A stretch of 6,554 nucleotides of DNA from Streptococcaceae bacterium. Its GTDB lineage: Bacteria; Bacillota; Bacilli; Lactobacillales; Streptococcaceae. Shown here piece by piece: positions 1-6,067 of this stretch. The stretch is taken from assembly GCA_031285105.1 (NCBI GenBank), contig JAITWV010000093.1, positions 1 through 6,554 on the forward strand, in the 5' to 3' direction. How positions within the stretch are numbered: the first letter of the stretch is position 1; each line of letters opens with the position of its first letter. The notes below the pieces were generated by a model. The model did not search any database, had not been told where the DNA came from, and saw only the letters and a list, made by a program, of their open reading frames with translations. Both the position numbers and the translations under genes were made by a program.

Positions 1-9
1 GCGACCAAC

Positions 10-43
10 CGAAAAGCATCAGTGTAATAACTGGTGCTTTTCG
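10..43. terminator. Stem-loop, probable bidirectional intrinsic terminator
   Basis: Arms CGAAAAGCATCAGT (10-23) and ACTGGTGCTTTTCG (30-43) pair over 14 positions with one G-T wobble and a 6-nt loop. The core GCATCAGT/ACTGGTGC is preceded by AAAA and followed by TTTT, the usual look of a short bidirectional intrinsic terminator. It probably closes a gene lying left of the window and insulates the KilA-N gene. The T-run is only four bases, so termination may be weak, and a regulatory role cannot be excluded. Confidence 0.5.
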
Positions 44-54
44 AGTACTAATTC

Positions 55-82
55 TAAAACTGGTCGACTTCGACCAGTTTTA
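55..82. promoter_or_regulatory. Palindromic operator-like site 1
   Basis: A 13-bp arm TAAAACTGGTCGA (55-67), a 2-bp centre CT and the exact reverse complement of the arm (70-82). The core ACTGGTCGA is GC-rich against an AT-rich background and recurs at 103-130. Two matched dyads upstream of a gene are typical of operators bound by a dimeric or tetrameric regulator. The RNA could also fold as a hairpin (TTTT follows the GACCAG arm), so a terminator role is the main alternative. The bound protein is unknown; candidates are the KilA-N protein or a phage repressor outside the window. Confidence 0.7.
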
Positions 83-102
83 CAAAATTATTACATTCAC
101 AA

Positions 103-130
103 TTAAACTGGTCGAATTCGACCAGTTTAA
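103..130. promoter_or_regulatory. Palindromic operator-like site 2
   Basis: A perfect 28-bp palindrome: arm TTAAACTGGTCGA (103-115), centre AT, and the reverse-complement arm (118-130). It shares the 11-bp core AAACTGGTCGA with site 1, and the two centres are 48 bp apart. It ends 8 bp before the ribosome binding site of the KilA-N gene, so a bound protein would block transcription into that gene. No clear -35/-10 pair could be assigned between or around the two sites; TTTACA at 79-84 is the only fair -35 candidate. Confidence 0.7.
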
Positions 131-150
131 AAAAGACAAGGAGAAAATAG

Positions 151-993
151 ATGATACCAATAGAACAAATCAACCCAAAGGGAGTACTCGTAAATATCGT
201 CAATAATCACGATGGACAAGGTGACTACATTAGCTTAACAGATATTGCTAAATACAAAACGGATTCCCCAGCCGATTTAATAAAAAATTGGATGCGTTCC
301 AGATCAACTCTTGAATTCTTAGGATTGTGGGAAACGTTGAACAATTCTGAATTTGAGCAATCTGTTTTTGAAAACTTCTTAAATGAAAGTGGAGCGAATG
401 CCTTTTTGATGTCTCCTAAAAAATGGATAGAAAATACAAACGCTATTGGAATTACTTCTAAATCTGGAAGAAATGGAGGTACGTTTGCTAATACAGATAT
501 CGCATTTGAATTTGCTTCATGGGTTTCGCCTGAATTTAAATTATATATTATTAAGGATTATCAACGACTTAAAACTGATGAAAGCAATAAACTGAATCTA
601 GAATGGAGTATCAATCGAGCATTGACTAAAGTTAATTATAAACTTCACACTGATGCGATTAAAGAGAATTTAATTCCACCTACCCTGAATCATAGACAAA
701 TAGGTTTCACATATGCGAGTGAAGCTGATAGATTAAATATCGCTCTTTTTGGGATGACTGCAAAAGAATGGAGAGAAAAAAATCGCAATAAAAGAGGGAA
801 TATTCGTGATTTTGCAACTTATAATCAATTGGCTGTTCTCGCTAATTTAGAAAGTTATAACTCAGTTTTAATTAAGAATGAAGTCGAAGAACACGAGCGA
901 ACAAGATTACTTAATGAAATGGCCAAGGACCAAATGACAAGATTAAGTAACACAAAAACTTTCGGAAATATTTCTAAAAAATTCATAAATTAA
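151..993 (+). CDS. KilA-N domain DNA-binding protein (phage-type)
   Basis: This 280-aa protein carries a KilA-N domain at about residues 13-140. The recognisable parts are YISLTDIAKYK (26-36), the KNWMRSRSTLEFLGLWE stretch (45-61) and GRNGGTFANTDIAFEFASWVSPEFK (106-130, key residues GGT, DIAFEFA and W). KilA-N is a DNA-binding fold of phage and large DNA virus proteins, often found in antirepressors and early regulators. The C-terminal half (about 150-270, with GNIRDFATYNQLAVLANLES) is a conserved extension seen on stand-alone members of this family; its role is unknown. The ATG has an AAGGAG ribosome binding site at 138-143, 7 nt upstream. The gene sits just after two palindromic operator-like sites and heads a same-strand series with the ImmA-like peptidase and integrase, so autoregulation is plausible. 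The target DNA and exact function are not shown by the sequence. Confidence 0.85.
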   Translation: MIPIEQINPKGVLVNIVNNHDGQGDYISLTDIAKYKTDSPADLIKNWMRSRSTLEFLGLWETLNNSEFEQSVFENFLNESGANAFLMSPKKWIENTNAIGITSKSGRNGGTFANTDIAFEFASWVSPEFKLYIIKDYQRLKTDESNKLNLEWSINRALTKVNYKLHTDAIKENLIPPTLNHRQIGFTYASEADRLNIALFGMTAKEWREKNRNKRGNIRDFATYNQLAVLANLESYNSVLIKNEVEEHERTRLLNEMAKDQMTRLSNTKTFGNISKKFIN

Positions 994-1010
994 GCAAATT
1001 TAACTAACGC

Positions 1011-1038
1011 TTGGTAAGGACAACCACATCCTTATCAA
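1011..1038 (+). other. Stem-loop between the KilA-N and ImmA-like genes
   Basis: TTGGTAAGGA (1011-1020) pairs with TCCTTATCAA (1029-1038), 10 bp with one G-T wobble and an 8-nt loop. No T-run follows, so it is not a classical terminator. It may attenuate transcription or protect the end of the KilA-N message within the 109-bp gap before the peptidase gene. Confidence 0.4.
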
Positions 1039-1085
1039 ACACGCTTTATTGTGCGATTTAATTATAACAAAACATAAATTTCCGC

Positions 1086-1092
1086 AAAGGAG
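1086..1092 (+). promoter_or_regulatory. Ribosome binding site that fixes the ImmA-like gene start
   Basis: AAAGGAG lies 10 nt before TTG 1103-1105. The longer in-frame reading from TTG 1049 has no comparable ribosome binding site, and this AAAGGAG would lie inside it. The downstream TTG is therefore the better start. Confidence 0.75.
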
Positions 1093-1102
1093 AGGTCAAC
1101 AT

Positions 1103-1513
1103 TTGAATATAAACGAAACTTTAACTTATCTAGGAATCAATGTCTTTTATCTCCCGCTCGTTGACTCTTACGGAAAATATGATCCAGTAAACAAGTTAAT
1201 TTTCATCAACGAAAACTTACCCGAGCAAGTAAAATACAAAGCGCTTTGCCATGAACTCGGACATGCACTCAATCACCACCAGAAAATACATAAACAGGCT
1301 TGTTCTTTTGTTTTAAATTCTAAAAATGAATATGAAGCCGAAAAATATAGCGTACATCAAGCGGTGTTTCACTGGTTAGATGAAAATGACACGTGCAAAG
1401 AGGCGGTGAATGCCCATCTCATCATGAAACAAACAGACATCGCCACAAAATTTGAATACCTGGTAAAAGAAGAAATCATTGATTGGTATGATTTGCACCA
1501 AGAAGCGGTATAA
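1103..1513 (+). CDS. ImmA/IrrE family zinc metallopeptidase (small)
   Basis: Starting at TTG 1103 the protein has 136 residues. The zinc-peptidase signature HELGH is at 50-54 within KALCHELGHALNHH. A later NEYEAEKYSVHQAVF segment (75-89) corresponds to the E-x-x-A helix of the family and supplies the likely third zinc ligand, Glu76. ImmA-type peptidases of phages and integrative elements cleave a cognate repressor to induce the element; this is family knowledge, and the substrate here is not known. The N-terminus carries no helix-turn-helix, and the protein is on the short side for the family. It lies between the KilA-N gene and the integrase on the same strand, with 37 nt to the integrase start, so it probably belongs to the lysogeny-control part of the element. 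In-frame TTG 1049 would add 18 residues but has no good ribosome binding site. Confidence 0.8.
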   Translation: MNINETLTYLGINVFYLPLVDSYGKYDPVNKLIFINENLPEQVKYKALCHELGHALNHHQKIHKQACSFVLNSKNEYEAEKYSVHQAVFHWLDENDTCKEAVNAHLIMKQTDIATKFEYLVKEEIIDWYDLHQEAV

Positions 1514-1550
1514 AATTAACATTCTTTGAAAAAGAAAACGAGGAAAAACC

Positions 1551-2720
1551 ATGTATGTAGAAAAGCTTAAAAATGGAAAGTTCAGATATGGTGAAATCTA
1601 TCTCGACCCATACACAGAAAAATGGCGAAAAACTTCCATTGTGTTAGAAAAAGATACGAAACCAGCAAAACGTGAAGCCCAACGAATATTAAATGAACGC
1701 ATCGCCATTCTTGAAAAAAAGAAAAAAGAAAGCGATATTACTTTTAGGGAACTATACGAAGAATGGTTTCCCATCTATCAAAAACAAGTCAAGCATAGCA
1801 CTTGGGCTGATATGCCGGAATTGAAAAAACATATAGATACTTATATTGATGGCGATACTCTTGTCAAAAATATCGATGTAGACTTAGTTGATAAATTAAT
1901 TCATAGCATGTATACTTTTGGAAAATATTCTTTTAACTACACTAAAAAAACAAAATCGCGCTTATCAAAAATATTGGAATATGCAAAAGCTAAAAAATAT
2001 ATTGAACGCAATCCTGTAAGAGAGGTTTCTGTCGTCCAAAAAAATGAAGATAAGGAAAAATCAAAGAAAAAGTTAGATGAAAAATACCTTGAGCCAGAAG
2101 AAATAGATAAGTTACTCACTAATTTATCTAACAATTCCAGAAGAAAGTTGCCTTTTTTGGTTGCCGACTTTCTACTGATGACTGGCTTGCGTTTTGGTGA
2201 ATTACAAGCGTTGCAATACAAGCATTTTGATGGAAAAACTATTTATGTCAAAGGAACATTAGATACTCGCTACAGTAGCATTGAGGAAGCTCAAGTGACC
2301 ACAACCAAAAATATTTCGTCTACTCGTGAAGTTGATTTGCCAGATAAAGCAGTTATGATACTGAATCAATTAAAATTTGATAGAGAAATTACATTTGGCA
2401 AAGCAAGCGAGAAGGATTTTATTTTCGTAAATGCGAATGGTCAACATTTTGGCTTGAATAATTTTAACCGAATTTTACAAAAAACTGCCCAAGAAGAAGG
2501 GATTGATAAAGACTTAAAATCGCACGTTCTCAGGCATACACATATCTCTACACTTGCTGAGATGAATATTCCTATCAAAGCAATTATGGCTAGGGTTGGT
2601 CATGCAGATGCAAGCACAACTTTAGAAATTTATAACCATGTAACGAATAAAACTAGAGCCGATGTTTTAAAAGAATTGAATAGTTATTTCCCACACGTTT
2701 CCCATGACCTTAAAAAGTAA
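1551..2720 (+). CDS. int: Tyrosine-type site-specific integrase (phage/ICE)
   Basis: This 389-aa protein has the full length and layout of Gram-positive phage integrases. An arm-type DNA-binding N-terminus (about 1-60, GKFRYGEIYLDPYTEKWRK) is followed by a SAM-like core-binding domain (about 62-160) and a catalytic domain (about 175-380). The catalytic set is complete: Arg214 (TGLRFGEL), Lys253 (TTKN), His325 and Arg328 (SHVLRHT), His351 (VGHAD) and the nucleophile Tyr361 (LEIYNHV). It should therefore be active in strand exchange between attP and attB. The ATG follows a GAGG ribosome binding site at 1540-1543 with 7-nt spacing. It is the last gene of the left-hand module and reads toward a gene-free stretch, where the attachment site is expected. 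No excisionase gene is visible in the window. Confidence 0.95.
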   Translation: MYVEKLKNGKFRYGEIYLDPYTEKWRKTSIVLEKDTKPAKREAQRILNERIAILEKKKKESDITFRELYEEWFPIYQKQVKHSTWADMPELKKHIDTYIDGDTLVKNIDVDLVDKLIHSMYTFGKYSFNYTKKTKSRLSKILEYAKAKKYIERNPVREVSVVQKNEDKEKSKKKLDEKYLEPEEIDKLLTNLSNNSRRKLPFLVADFLLMTGLRFGELQALQYKHFDGKTIYVKGTLDTRYSSIEEAQVTTTKNISSTREVDLPDKAVMILNQLKFDREITFGKASEKDFIFVNANGQHFGLNNFNRILQKTAQEEGIDKDLKSHVLRHTHISTLAEMNIPIKAIMARVGHADASTTLEIYNHVTNKTRADVLKELNSYFPHVSHDLKK

Positions 2721-2754
2721 AAAATAACAGCTTATAATCCCTTATATATCAAGG

Positions 2755-2792
2755 AAAACAAAAAAGCGAGGCAGGTTGGGAAGACCTGCCTC
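2755..2792 (-). terminator. Strong stem-loop with T-run on the minus strand
   Basis: GAGGCAGGT (2768-2776) and ACCTGCCTC (2784-2792) form a perfect 9-bp GC-rich stem with a 7-nt loop. On the minus strand the stem is followed by GC and a TTTTTTGTTTT run; on the plus strand it is followed by ATTTAGG, which is not a good T-run. By structure it is a minus-strand intrinsic terminator, although it may also slow transcripts leaving the integrase gene. No minus-strand gene directly feeds it in this window. Confidence 0.7.
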
Positions 2793-2990
2793 ATTTAGGA
2801 AGAAGAGATATATGAAAAGTTTACTATCTATGATATAAGAGAAGCAACTTTTCGTAATAAGAATTTCTTACTACATAAATAATAATATCCTATTCATTTA
2901 TTAAATGCAATCGTTTTCTTCTTTTATTTTTAATCTTTTTTTAATTTCATTTTTTTCGTCGAAATTTACCCATTTATTCATCTTTTTCGG

Positions 2991-2996
2991 TATAAT
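2991..2996 (+). promoter_or_regulatory. Consensus -10 hexamer just before the ribosome binding site
   Basis: TATAAT matches the sigma-A -10 consensus exactly, but the -35 is poor: TTTACC at 2965-2970 is 20 bp away. A start about 7 nt downstream would fall at the first base of the AAGGAGG site and give a leader of only about 13 nt. It may be a real short-leader promoter or a chance match in AT-rich DNA. Confidence 0.35.
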
Positions 2997-3001
2997 TCTT
3001 C

Positions 3002-3008
3002 AAGGAGG
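3002..3008 (+). promoter_or_regulatory. Perfect ribosome binding site that fixes the 104-aa gene start
   Basis: AAGGAGG lies 7 nt before ATG 3016. The longer in-frame reading from ATG 2905 has no ribosome binding site, and its first 37 codons are a T-rich, Phe/Ile/Ser-rich tract typical of translated non-coding DNA. Confidence 0.85.
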
Positions 3009-3015
3009 TCTAAAT

Positions 3016-3330
3016 ATGATTAATGAAAAATGGTTAGAAAAAAAGATTCATCAAGACAAAGGATATTTTTTAATTAAAAAGATTGATAATGAAAAATACG
3101 AGGCTTCTTTTATCCTTAATGACCCATGTGGCGGTAAAATGTATCATCCTAAATTGACGTTAATAAAGGAAAGAGATAATTTCAAAGCAACACAGTTATA
3201 CGATACAGTTTTAACACCAATTGTCTTTTTAAAAAATGATTCTTTAGAAAATGAACACAAATTGCAACAAACGTTTGATGCTTATATAGAAGATTTCCAA
3301 AGAGCGATTGGAGAAATGAAAAATGACTGA
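3016..3330 (+). CDS. Small soluble protein of unknown function, coupled to DUF1097 gene
   Basis: This 104-aa protein starts at ATG 3016 after AAGGAGG. I do not recognise the family. It is charged and has no signal peptide or membrane segment. Residues 15-75 alternate charged and hydrophobic residues, as in a beta-rich fold (YFLIKKID, YEASFILND, KLTLIKER), with a central DPCGGKMYHPKL segment (36-47). A probable helix (78-100, LENEHKLQQTFDAYIEDFQRAIGEM) closes the chain. Its TGA overlaps the next gene by 8 nt, so the two are probably translated together and may work together. It could be a cytoplasmic partner of the membrane protein or an unrelated gene sharing its message. Confidence 0.8.
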   Translation: MINEKWLEKKIHQDKGYFLIKKIDNEKYEASFILNDPCGGKMYHPKLTLIKERDNFKATQLYDTVLTPIVFLKNDSLENEHKLQQTFDAYIEDFQRAIGEMKND

Positions 3331-3784
3331 GTTAATGGCTTTAAGTCTTACAACAGGAGTTTTGTGTGGGGCTTGGGCACAATTTGCAACTCCTCTTGGG
3401 CTACTTACTTGGGCTGGATTTGCTGGATGTACGACTTATTTTGCTTCGGGTAAAAAAGGAATTGATGGCATTACAACAACTATACGGCAGAATTTATTTG
3501 GTGTTTTATGCGGTATGAGTATTTGGACGCTAAGTAATAATTTTTCATTTACTGGTAATTTGATTGTGTTTTCTGGTATCGTAACTTTTGTGATGTGTAT
3601 TGCTGGAAAAAATAAATATCTTGCTTTTATTCCCGGAACATTTGTGGGTGCTTTTTCAACTTTTGCAGCAAATGGTGAGTGGTTTCCTCTAGTTTTGTCT
3701 TTACTTGCAGGTTCAATTTTAGCCTATCTTTGCGATATTAGCGGACGTGGTTTATTTTTAATTAGCACTAAATTAAAAAAATAA
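3323..3784 (+). CDS. DUF1097 (YcdZ-like) integral membrane protein
   Basis: This 153-aa hydrophobic protein has about six membrane segments (roughly 4-22, 24-42, 55-72, 78-95, 99-116 and 121-138). It resembles the DUF1097 family, including E. coli YcdZ, at LGLLTWAGFAGCTTYFA (25-41), VMCIAGKNKYLAFIPGTF (90-107) and STFAANGEW (112-120). The length is close to that of the family. The function of DUF1097 proteins is not established; transport is only a guess. The ATG lies inside the end of the preceding gene (8-nt overlap) with GGAG at 3310-3313, which indicates translational coupling. The hairpin at 3862-3915 probably ends the transcript. Confidence 0.85.
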   Translation: MTELMALSLTTGVLCGAWAQFATPLGLLTWAGFAGCTTYFASGKKGIDGITTTIRQNLFGVLCGMSIWTLSNNFSFTGNLIVFSGIVTFVMCIAGKNKYLAFIPGTFVGAFSTFAANGEWFPLVLSLLAGSILAYLCDISGRGLFLISTKLKK

Positions 3785-3861
3785 ACCTTACAATCTGATA
3801 GATAAAAAGTAAATTGTTCGCTTTTATATGCAAAAAAATGACCAAAAAAGGCAAAATGCAC

Positions 3862-3918
3862 AAATAAAATCCATCGGCGGATAAATTCTAAACGATTCGC
3901 CGATGGATTTTATTTTAT
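3862..3918. terminator. 21-bp bidirectional terminator hairpin (hairpin A)
   Basis: Positions 3862-3882 pair with 3895-3915 over 21 bp with one G-T wobble and a 12-nt loop; the core is ATCCATCGGCG. The outer arms are AAATAAAAT/ATTTTATTT, so a T-rich tail follows the stem on both strands. It sits between the convergent DUF1097 gene (ending 3784) and the lipoteichoic acid synthase gene (ending 3976), and it can end both transcripts. Confidence 0.85.
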
Positions 3919-3956
3919 CGGCGAATGAATTAAAAACGATCCGCCGATAGATTTTC
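3873..3956. repeat. Tandem imperfect direct repeat of hairpin units (four alternating arms)
   Basis: Unit A (about 3873-3911) and unit B (about 3917-3955) align as ATCGGCG-R-AT, a 12-nt loop ending AAACG, AT-Y-CGCCGAT, then R-GATTTT. They differ at only a handful of positions. The arms alternate ATCGGCG, CGCCGAT, ATCGGCG, CGCCGAT, so the right arm of A can also pair with the left arm of B. The two stem differences (G/A at 3880/3924 and T/C at 3897/3941) are exchanged between units, so A and the reverse complement of B have identical 10-bp arms. This points to duplication of a terminator or a small repeated palindromic element. Confidence 0.75.
3914..3951. other. Second hairpin of the array (hairpin B)
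   Basis: 3914-3923 pairs with 3942-3951 around the ATCGGCG/CGCCGAT core, with an inner A-C mismatch at 3924/3941 followed by two more pairs. GATTTT follows on the plus strand, but no T-run follows on the minus strand. It overlaps the T-rich tail of hairpin A, so the two structures compete. It lies 25 nt past the end of the synthase gene and may help form that transcript's 3' end. Confidence 0.6.
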
Positions 3957-3975
3957 AATAGTTAAACACGAATAT

Positions 3976-5997
3976 TTAATTATTTTGGGAAAAGAGTGAA
4001 GTTGATTGATTTCCTAATCTTTTTTCAATTTCTAATAATCGTTCGAATGAATTTTGATAAGAAAAATCAATCGGATTTACAAAATCAATCTGACTTTCAT
4101 GATAAAATCTTAATAAATCTCCATTGGTTAATCGATCACTTTTTGATAACTTCAAGGCTGCAAATTCACGGATATTTTCTATTTCTTTTTCCATTTCTGG
4201 TGTAAATTCTTCTATCAATAAACCTGTTTGGGTGAAATAAACATCTTGTGTACCAATCATTGTGTAAGTTGGGGTAACGATCGTACCGTTTCTAAAAACA
4301 ACCAAATTATTATGTTCACTTGAAAGCATGTCTTGTCCTAAATGTAAAAAATTACCTGTTTGAATACCTAACAAATGAAGCAAAGTGGGGGCACTATCAA
4401 TTTGTCCGGCAAAATTTTCTTTGATACTGCCTTCATTAAATCCTGGTAAATAAATCATATAAGGAACGCGCTGCAACATCACATTATCAAATTCTCCCCA
4501 TGTTTTACGCTCAGTTGTCAAGATAGTAGCTAATTCTACGTTTCGGGCATTTGAAATTCCATAATGGTCTCCATAAATCACAAAGATAGATTGTTCATAA
4601 AGTCCACTTGATTTAAGATAATCAAAAAATTCTTCGATTGCTCGGTCTAAATAATTCGCCGTTGAAAAATAGCCATTAACTGAAGAATCACGTGTCATCG
4701 CTTGAGGAAAACCAACATCTTCTGCCAATTCATTGTAAGGAAAGTGGTTGCTTACAGTAATAAATTTTGCATAAAAGGGCTGTTGCAATCGCTCAAGATA
4801 TTTTTGAGACTGAGTAAATAACTCCTTATCATGAAGACCATATTGAAAAGAATTTTCCAAAGTCAGCTCAAAATAATTGCTATCAAAGAAAAAGTCGACA
4901 CCAAAATTTTTATATGTTTCCATGCGATTCCAAAAATTACCTGAATTGCCATGAAAAACAGCAGATGTGTACCCTTTTTGCCCCAAAATTGCTGGCATTG
5001 CAAAAAATGTATTTTGTGAGCCCAACTGCGTAAATAAAGGTCCTTGTGCTAAACCAAAAAAGCTATTTTCAATTAAAGTTTCCGCATCACTTGTCTTACC
5101 AGCAGCAACTTGATGAAAAAAATCCGCAAATGAAAAGCTGTTATCTGAGTGATAAATCGAATTTAAAAAAGGGGTCACTTCATGTTTTTGACCATTTTCA
5201 TCTTCTAAGTGATAATCAATCAAAAACTGTTGGAAACTTTCTAAATGAATATAGATAACATTTTTTCCCTTGGCAATTCCAAACAACTCATCATTGGGTC
5301 TGGCTTGATTACCTTGAATAAATTCAACTACTTGCGCTAAATCATTTTCTGAAGCATTTGCCCGAATTTGATTGGTTTGATAGGTTTTAATGCTATCATA
5401 TAAACTAAAAGCAGGAATACCTAAATATTTGACCAAATAATCAGCTGAAAATGTTCGCGTTAACAATTGAGGACGATCCATTTGCGCTAATGATAAATTA
5501 CCCAAAAAGAAAGTAATGGAAAACAAGCTTAAGGCAATTGCTTGACGCCCTTTAATATGTTTTGGTTCCATTTTGAATTTCTTAAAAGTAAACAAAATAA
5601 GTAAGATTGGAATGTCTATCCAGTAAAGAATATCTGATAGTTGAAGCAATTCTAAAACGCCTGAGCCAAGTCCTTTCGTAACCTGAGAAGCACTTTTAAG
5701 CGTATTAATCGTGATGAAACTAGTAAATTCTCGGTAATAAATGACATTAGCAAATAAAAGGGAAGTTAATAAAATATAAATGAAAAAAAGAGTGAAATAG
5801 CTTGTTTTTTTCCCCCGAACAAATAATGAAAGCCCTAAAAAGAAGCTTGCAGTCGCCAATGGATTAATAAGTAAGATGAAATATTGGAAAAAACCACTTG
5901 CCCCTAGTGAAAAATCAAAAAAATACGCAAAAATAGATTTTAGCCATATAAAGAAAACAAAACTTAAAAATAACCTTCCCCTTCCATTAATAAACAT
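3976..5997 (-). CDS. ltaS: Lipoteichoic acid synthase family protein (LtaS-type)
   Basis: This 673-aa membrane enzyme of the LtaS/sulfatase-like family polymerises glycerol phosphate from phosphatidylglycerol onto the glycolipid anchor of lipoteichoic acid at the outer face of the membrane. Five N-terminal membrane segments (about 9-27, 37-60, 66-88, 120-139 and 151-170) precede the extracellular catalytic domain (about 240-590). Counterparts of the S. aureus LtaS active site are all present: Glu253 (HLESFQ), the Thr302 nucleophile (GKTSDAE), Arg358 (NFWNRMETY), His418 (SNHFPY), and Asp477 and His478 (YGDHYG). The length is close to that of S. aureus LtaS, with a somewhat longer tail. The ATG at 5997 follows AAAGGGGGA; in-frame GTG 6015 would add six residues but would swallow that ribosome binding site. 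The gene lies 70 bp after a 78-aa membrane protein gene on the same strand and may share its promoter. Primase or secondary-synthase paralogues share these motifs, so the exact paralogue is not settled. Confidence 0.92.
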   Translation of the reverse strand: MFINGRGRLFLSFVFFIWLKSIFAYFFDFSLGASGFFQYFILLINPLATASFFLGLSLFVRGKKTSYFTLFFIYILLTSLLFANVIYYREFTSFITINTLKSASQVTKGLGSGVLELLQLSDILYWIDIPILLILFTFKKFKMEPKHIKGRQAIALSLFSITFFLGNLSLAQMDRPQLLTRTFSADYLVKYLGIPAFSLYDSIKTYQTNQIRANASENDLAQVVEFIQGNQARPNDELFGIAKGKNVIYIHLESFQQFLIDYHLEDENGQKHEVTPFLNSIYHSDNSFSFADFFHQVAAGKTSDAETLIENSFFGLAQGPLFTQLGSQNTFFAMPAILGQKGYTSAVFHGNSGNFWNRMETYKNFGVDFFFDSNYFELTLENSFQYGLHDKELFTQSQKYLERLQQPFYAKFITVSNHFPYNELAEDVGFPQAMTRDSSVNGYFSTANYLDRAIEEFFDYLKSSGLYEQSIFVIYGDHYGISNARNVELATILTTERKTWGEFDNVMLQRVPYMIYLPGFNEGSIKENFAGQIDSAPTLLHLLGIQTGNFLHLGQDMLSSEHNNLVVFRNGTIVTPTYTMIGTQDVYFTQTGLLIEEFTPEMEKEIENIREFAALKLSKSDRLTNGDLLRFYHESQIDFVNPIDFSYQNSFERLLEIEKRLGNQSTSLFSQNN

Positions 5998-6003
5998 AAA
6001 AAA

Positions 6004-6012
6004 TCCCCCTTT
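6004..6012 (-). promoter_or_regulatory. Ribosome binding site that fixes the LtaS start
   Basis: Minus-strand AAAGGGGGA ends 6 nt before ATG 5997-5995. The upstream in-frame GTG at 6015 abuts this purine run and has no ribosome binding site of its own, so ATG is preferred. Confidence 0.75.
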
Positions 6013-6020
6013 CACGATTT

Positions 6021-6049
6021 ATACTAAACCATAAAATAGGGGAAATCAA
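6021..6049 (-). promoter_or_regulatory. Possible internal promoter for the LtaS gene
   Basis: In the gap between the 78-aa gene and the synthase gene, the minus strand reads TTGATT (6049-6044), a 17-bp spacer, then TAGTAT (6026-6021); TATAAAT overlaps the -10. The match is fair for a sigma-A promoter. The synthase could be transcribed from here, from the upstream promoter, or from both. Confidence 0.35.
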
Positions 6050-6067
6050 ATCATATTATGTACAATT

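Larger units (their letters stand above)
2721..3015. other. Gene-free stretch after integrase; expected attachment-site region
   Basis: No credible gene is present here. Integrases of this type usually lie next to their attachment site, so the element/chromosome junction is inferred to be in this stretch. Only one end is visible, so the core cannot be defined. Dyads that might be recombinase or regulatory sites are CCTT/AAGG around 2740-2754, GAAAAGTT (2814-2821) with AACTTTTC (2846-2853), and TAAGAA-T-TTCTTA (2858-2870). The stretch also contains the stem-loop at 2768-2792 and a T-rich tract at 2910-2960. No tRNA gene or tRNA 3' end was recognised. Confidence 0.35.

Noticed and set aside
1..130. 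CRISPR-like or iteron array suggested by the repeated ACTGGTCGA motif
   Set aside because: Only two full palindromic copies exist, with no regular spacers beyond one interval; an operator pair explains them better.
1937..2221. Minus-strand open frame inside the integrase
   Set aside because: It lies wholly within the catalytic part of a well-supported integrase gene, with no ribosome binding site and low-complexity Ser/Phe-rich content.
2905..3015. N-terminal extension of the 104-aa protein resembling a hydrophobic signal segment
   Set aside because: The codons come from a T-rich tract with no ribosome binding site at ATG 2905, while AAGGAGG is ideally placed for ATG 3016.
3824..3886. Tiny open frame of about 18 codons before hairpin A
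   Set aside because: No ribosome binding site, and it runs into the terminator stem.
3996..4205. Plus-strand open frame opposite the end of the synthase gene
   Set aside because: It is antisense to a conserved protein and has no start signal.
5046..5258. Plus-strand open frame opposite the catalytic region of LtaS
   Set aside because: It is antisense to the coding region for the Thr nucleophile; no ribosome binding site and no recognisable family.
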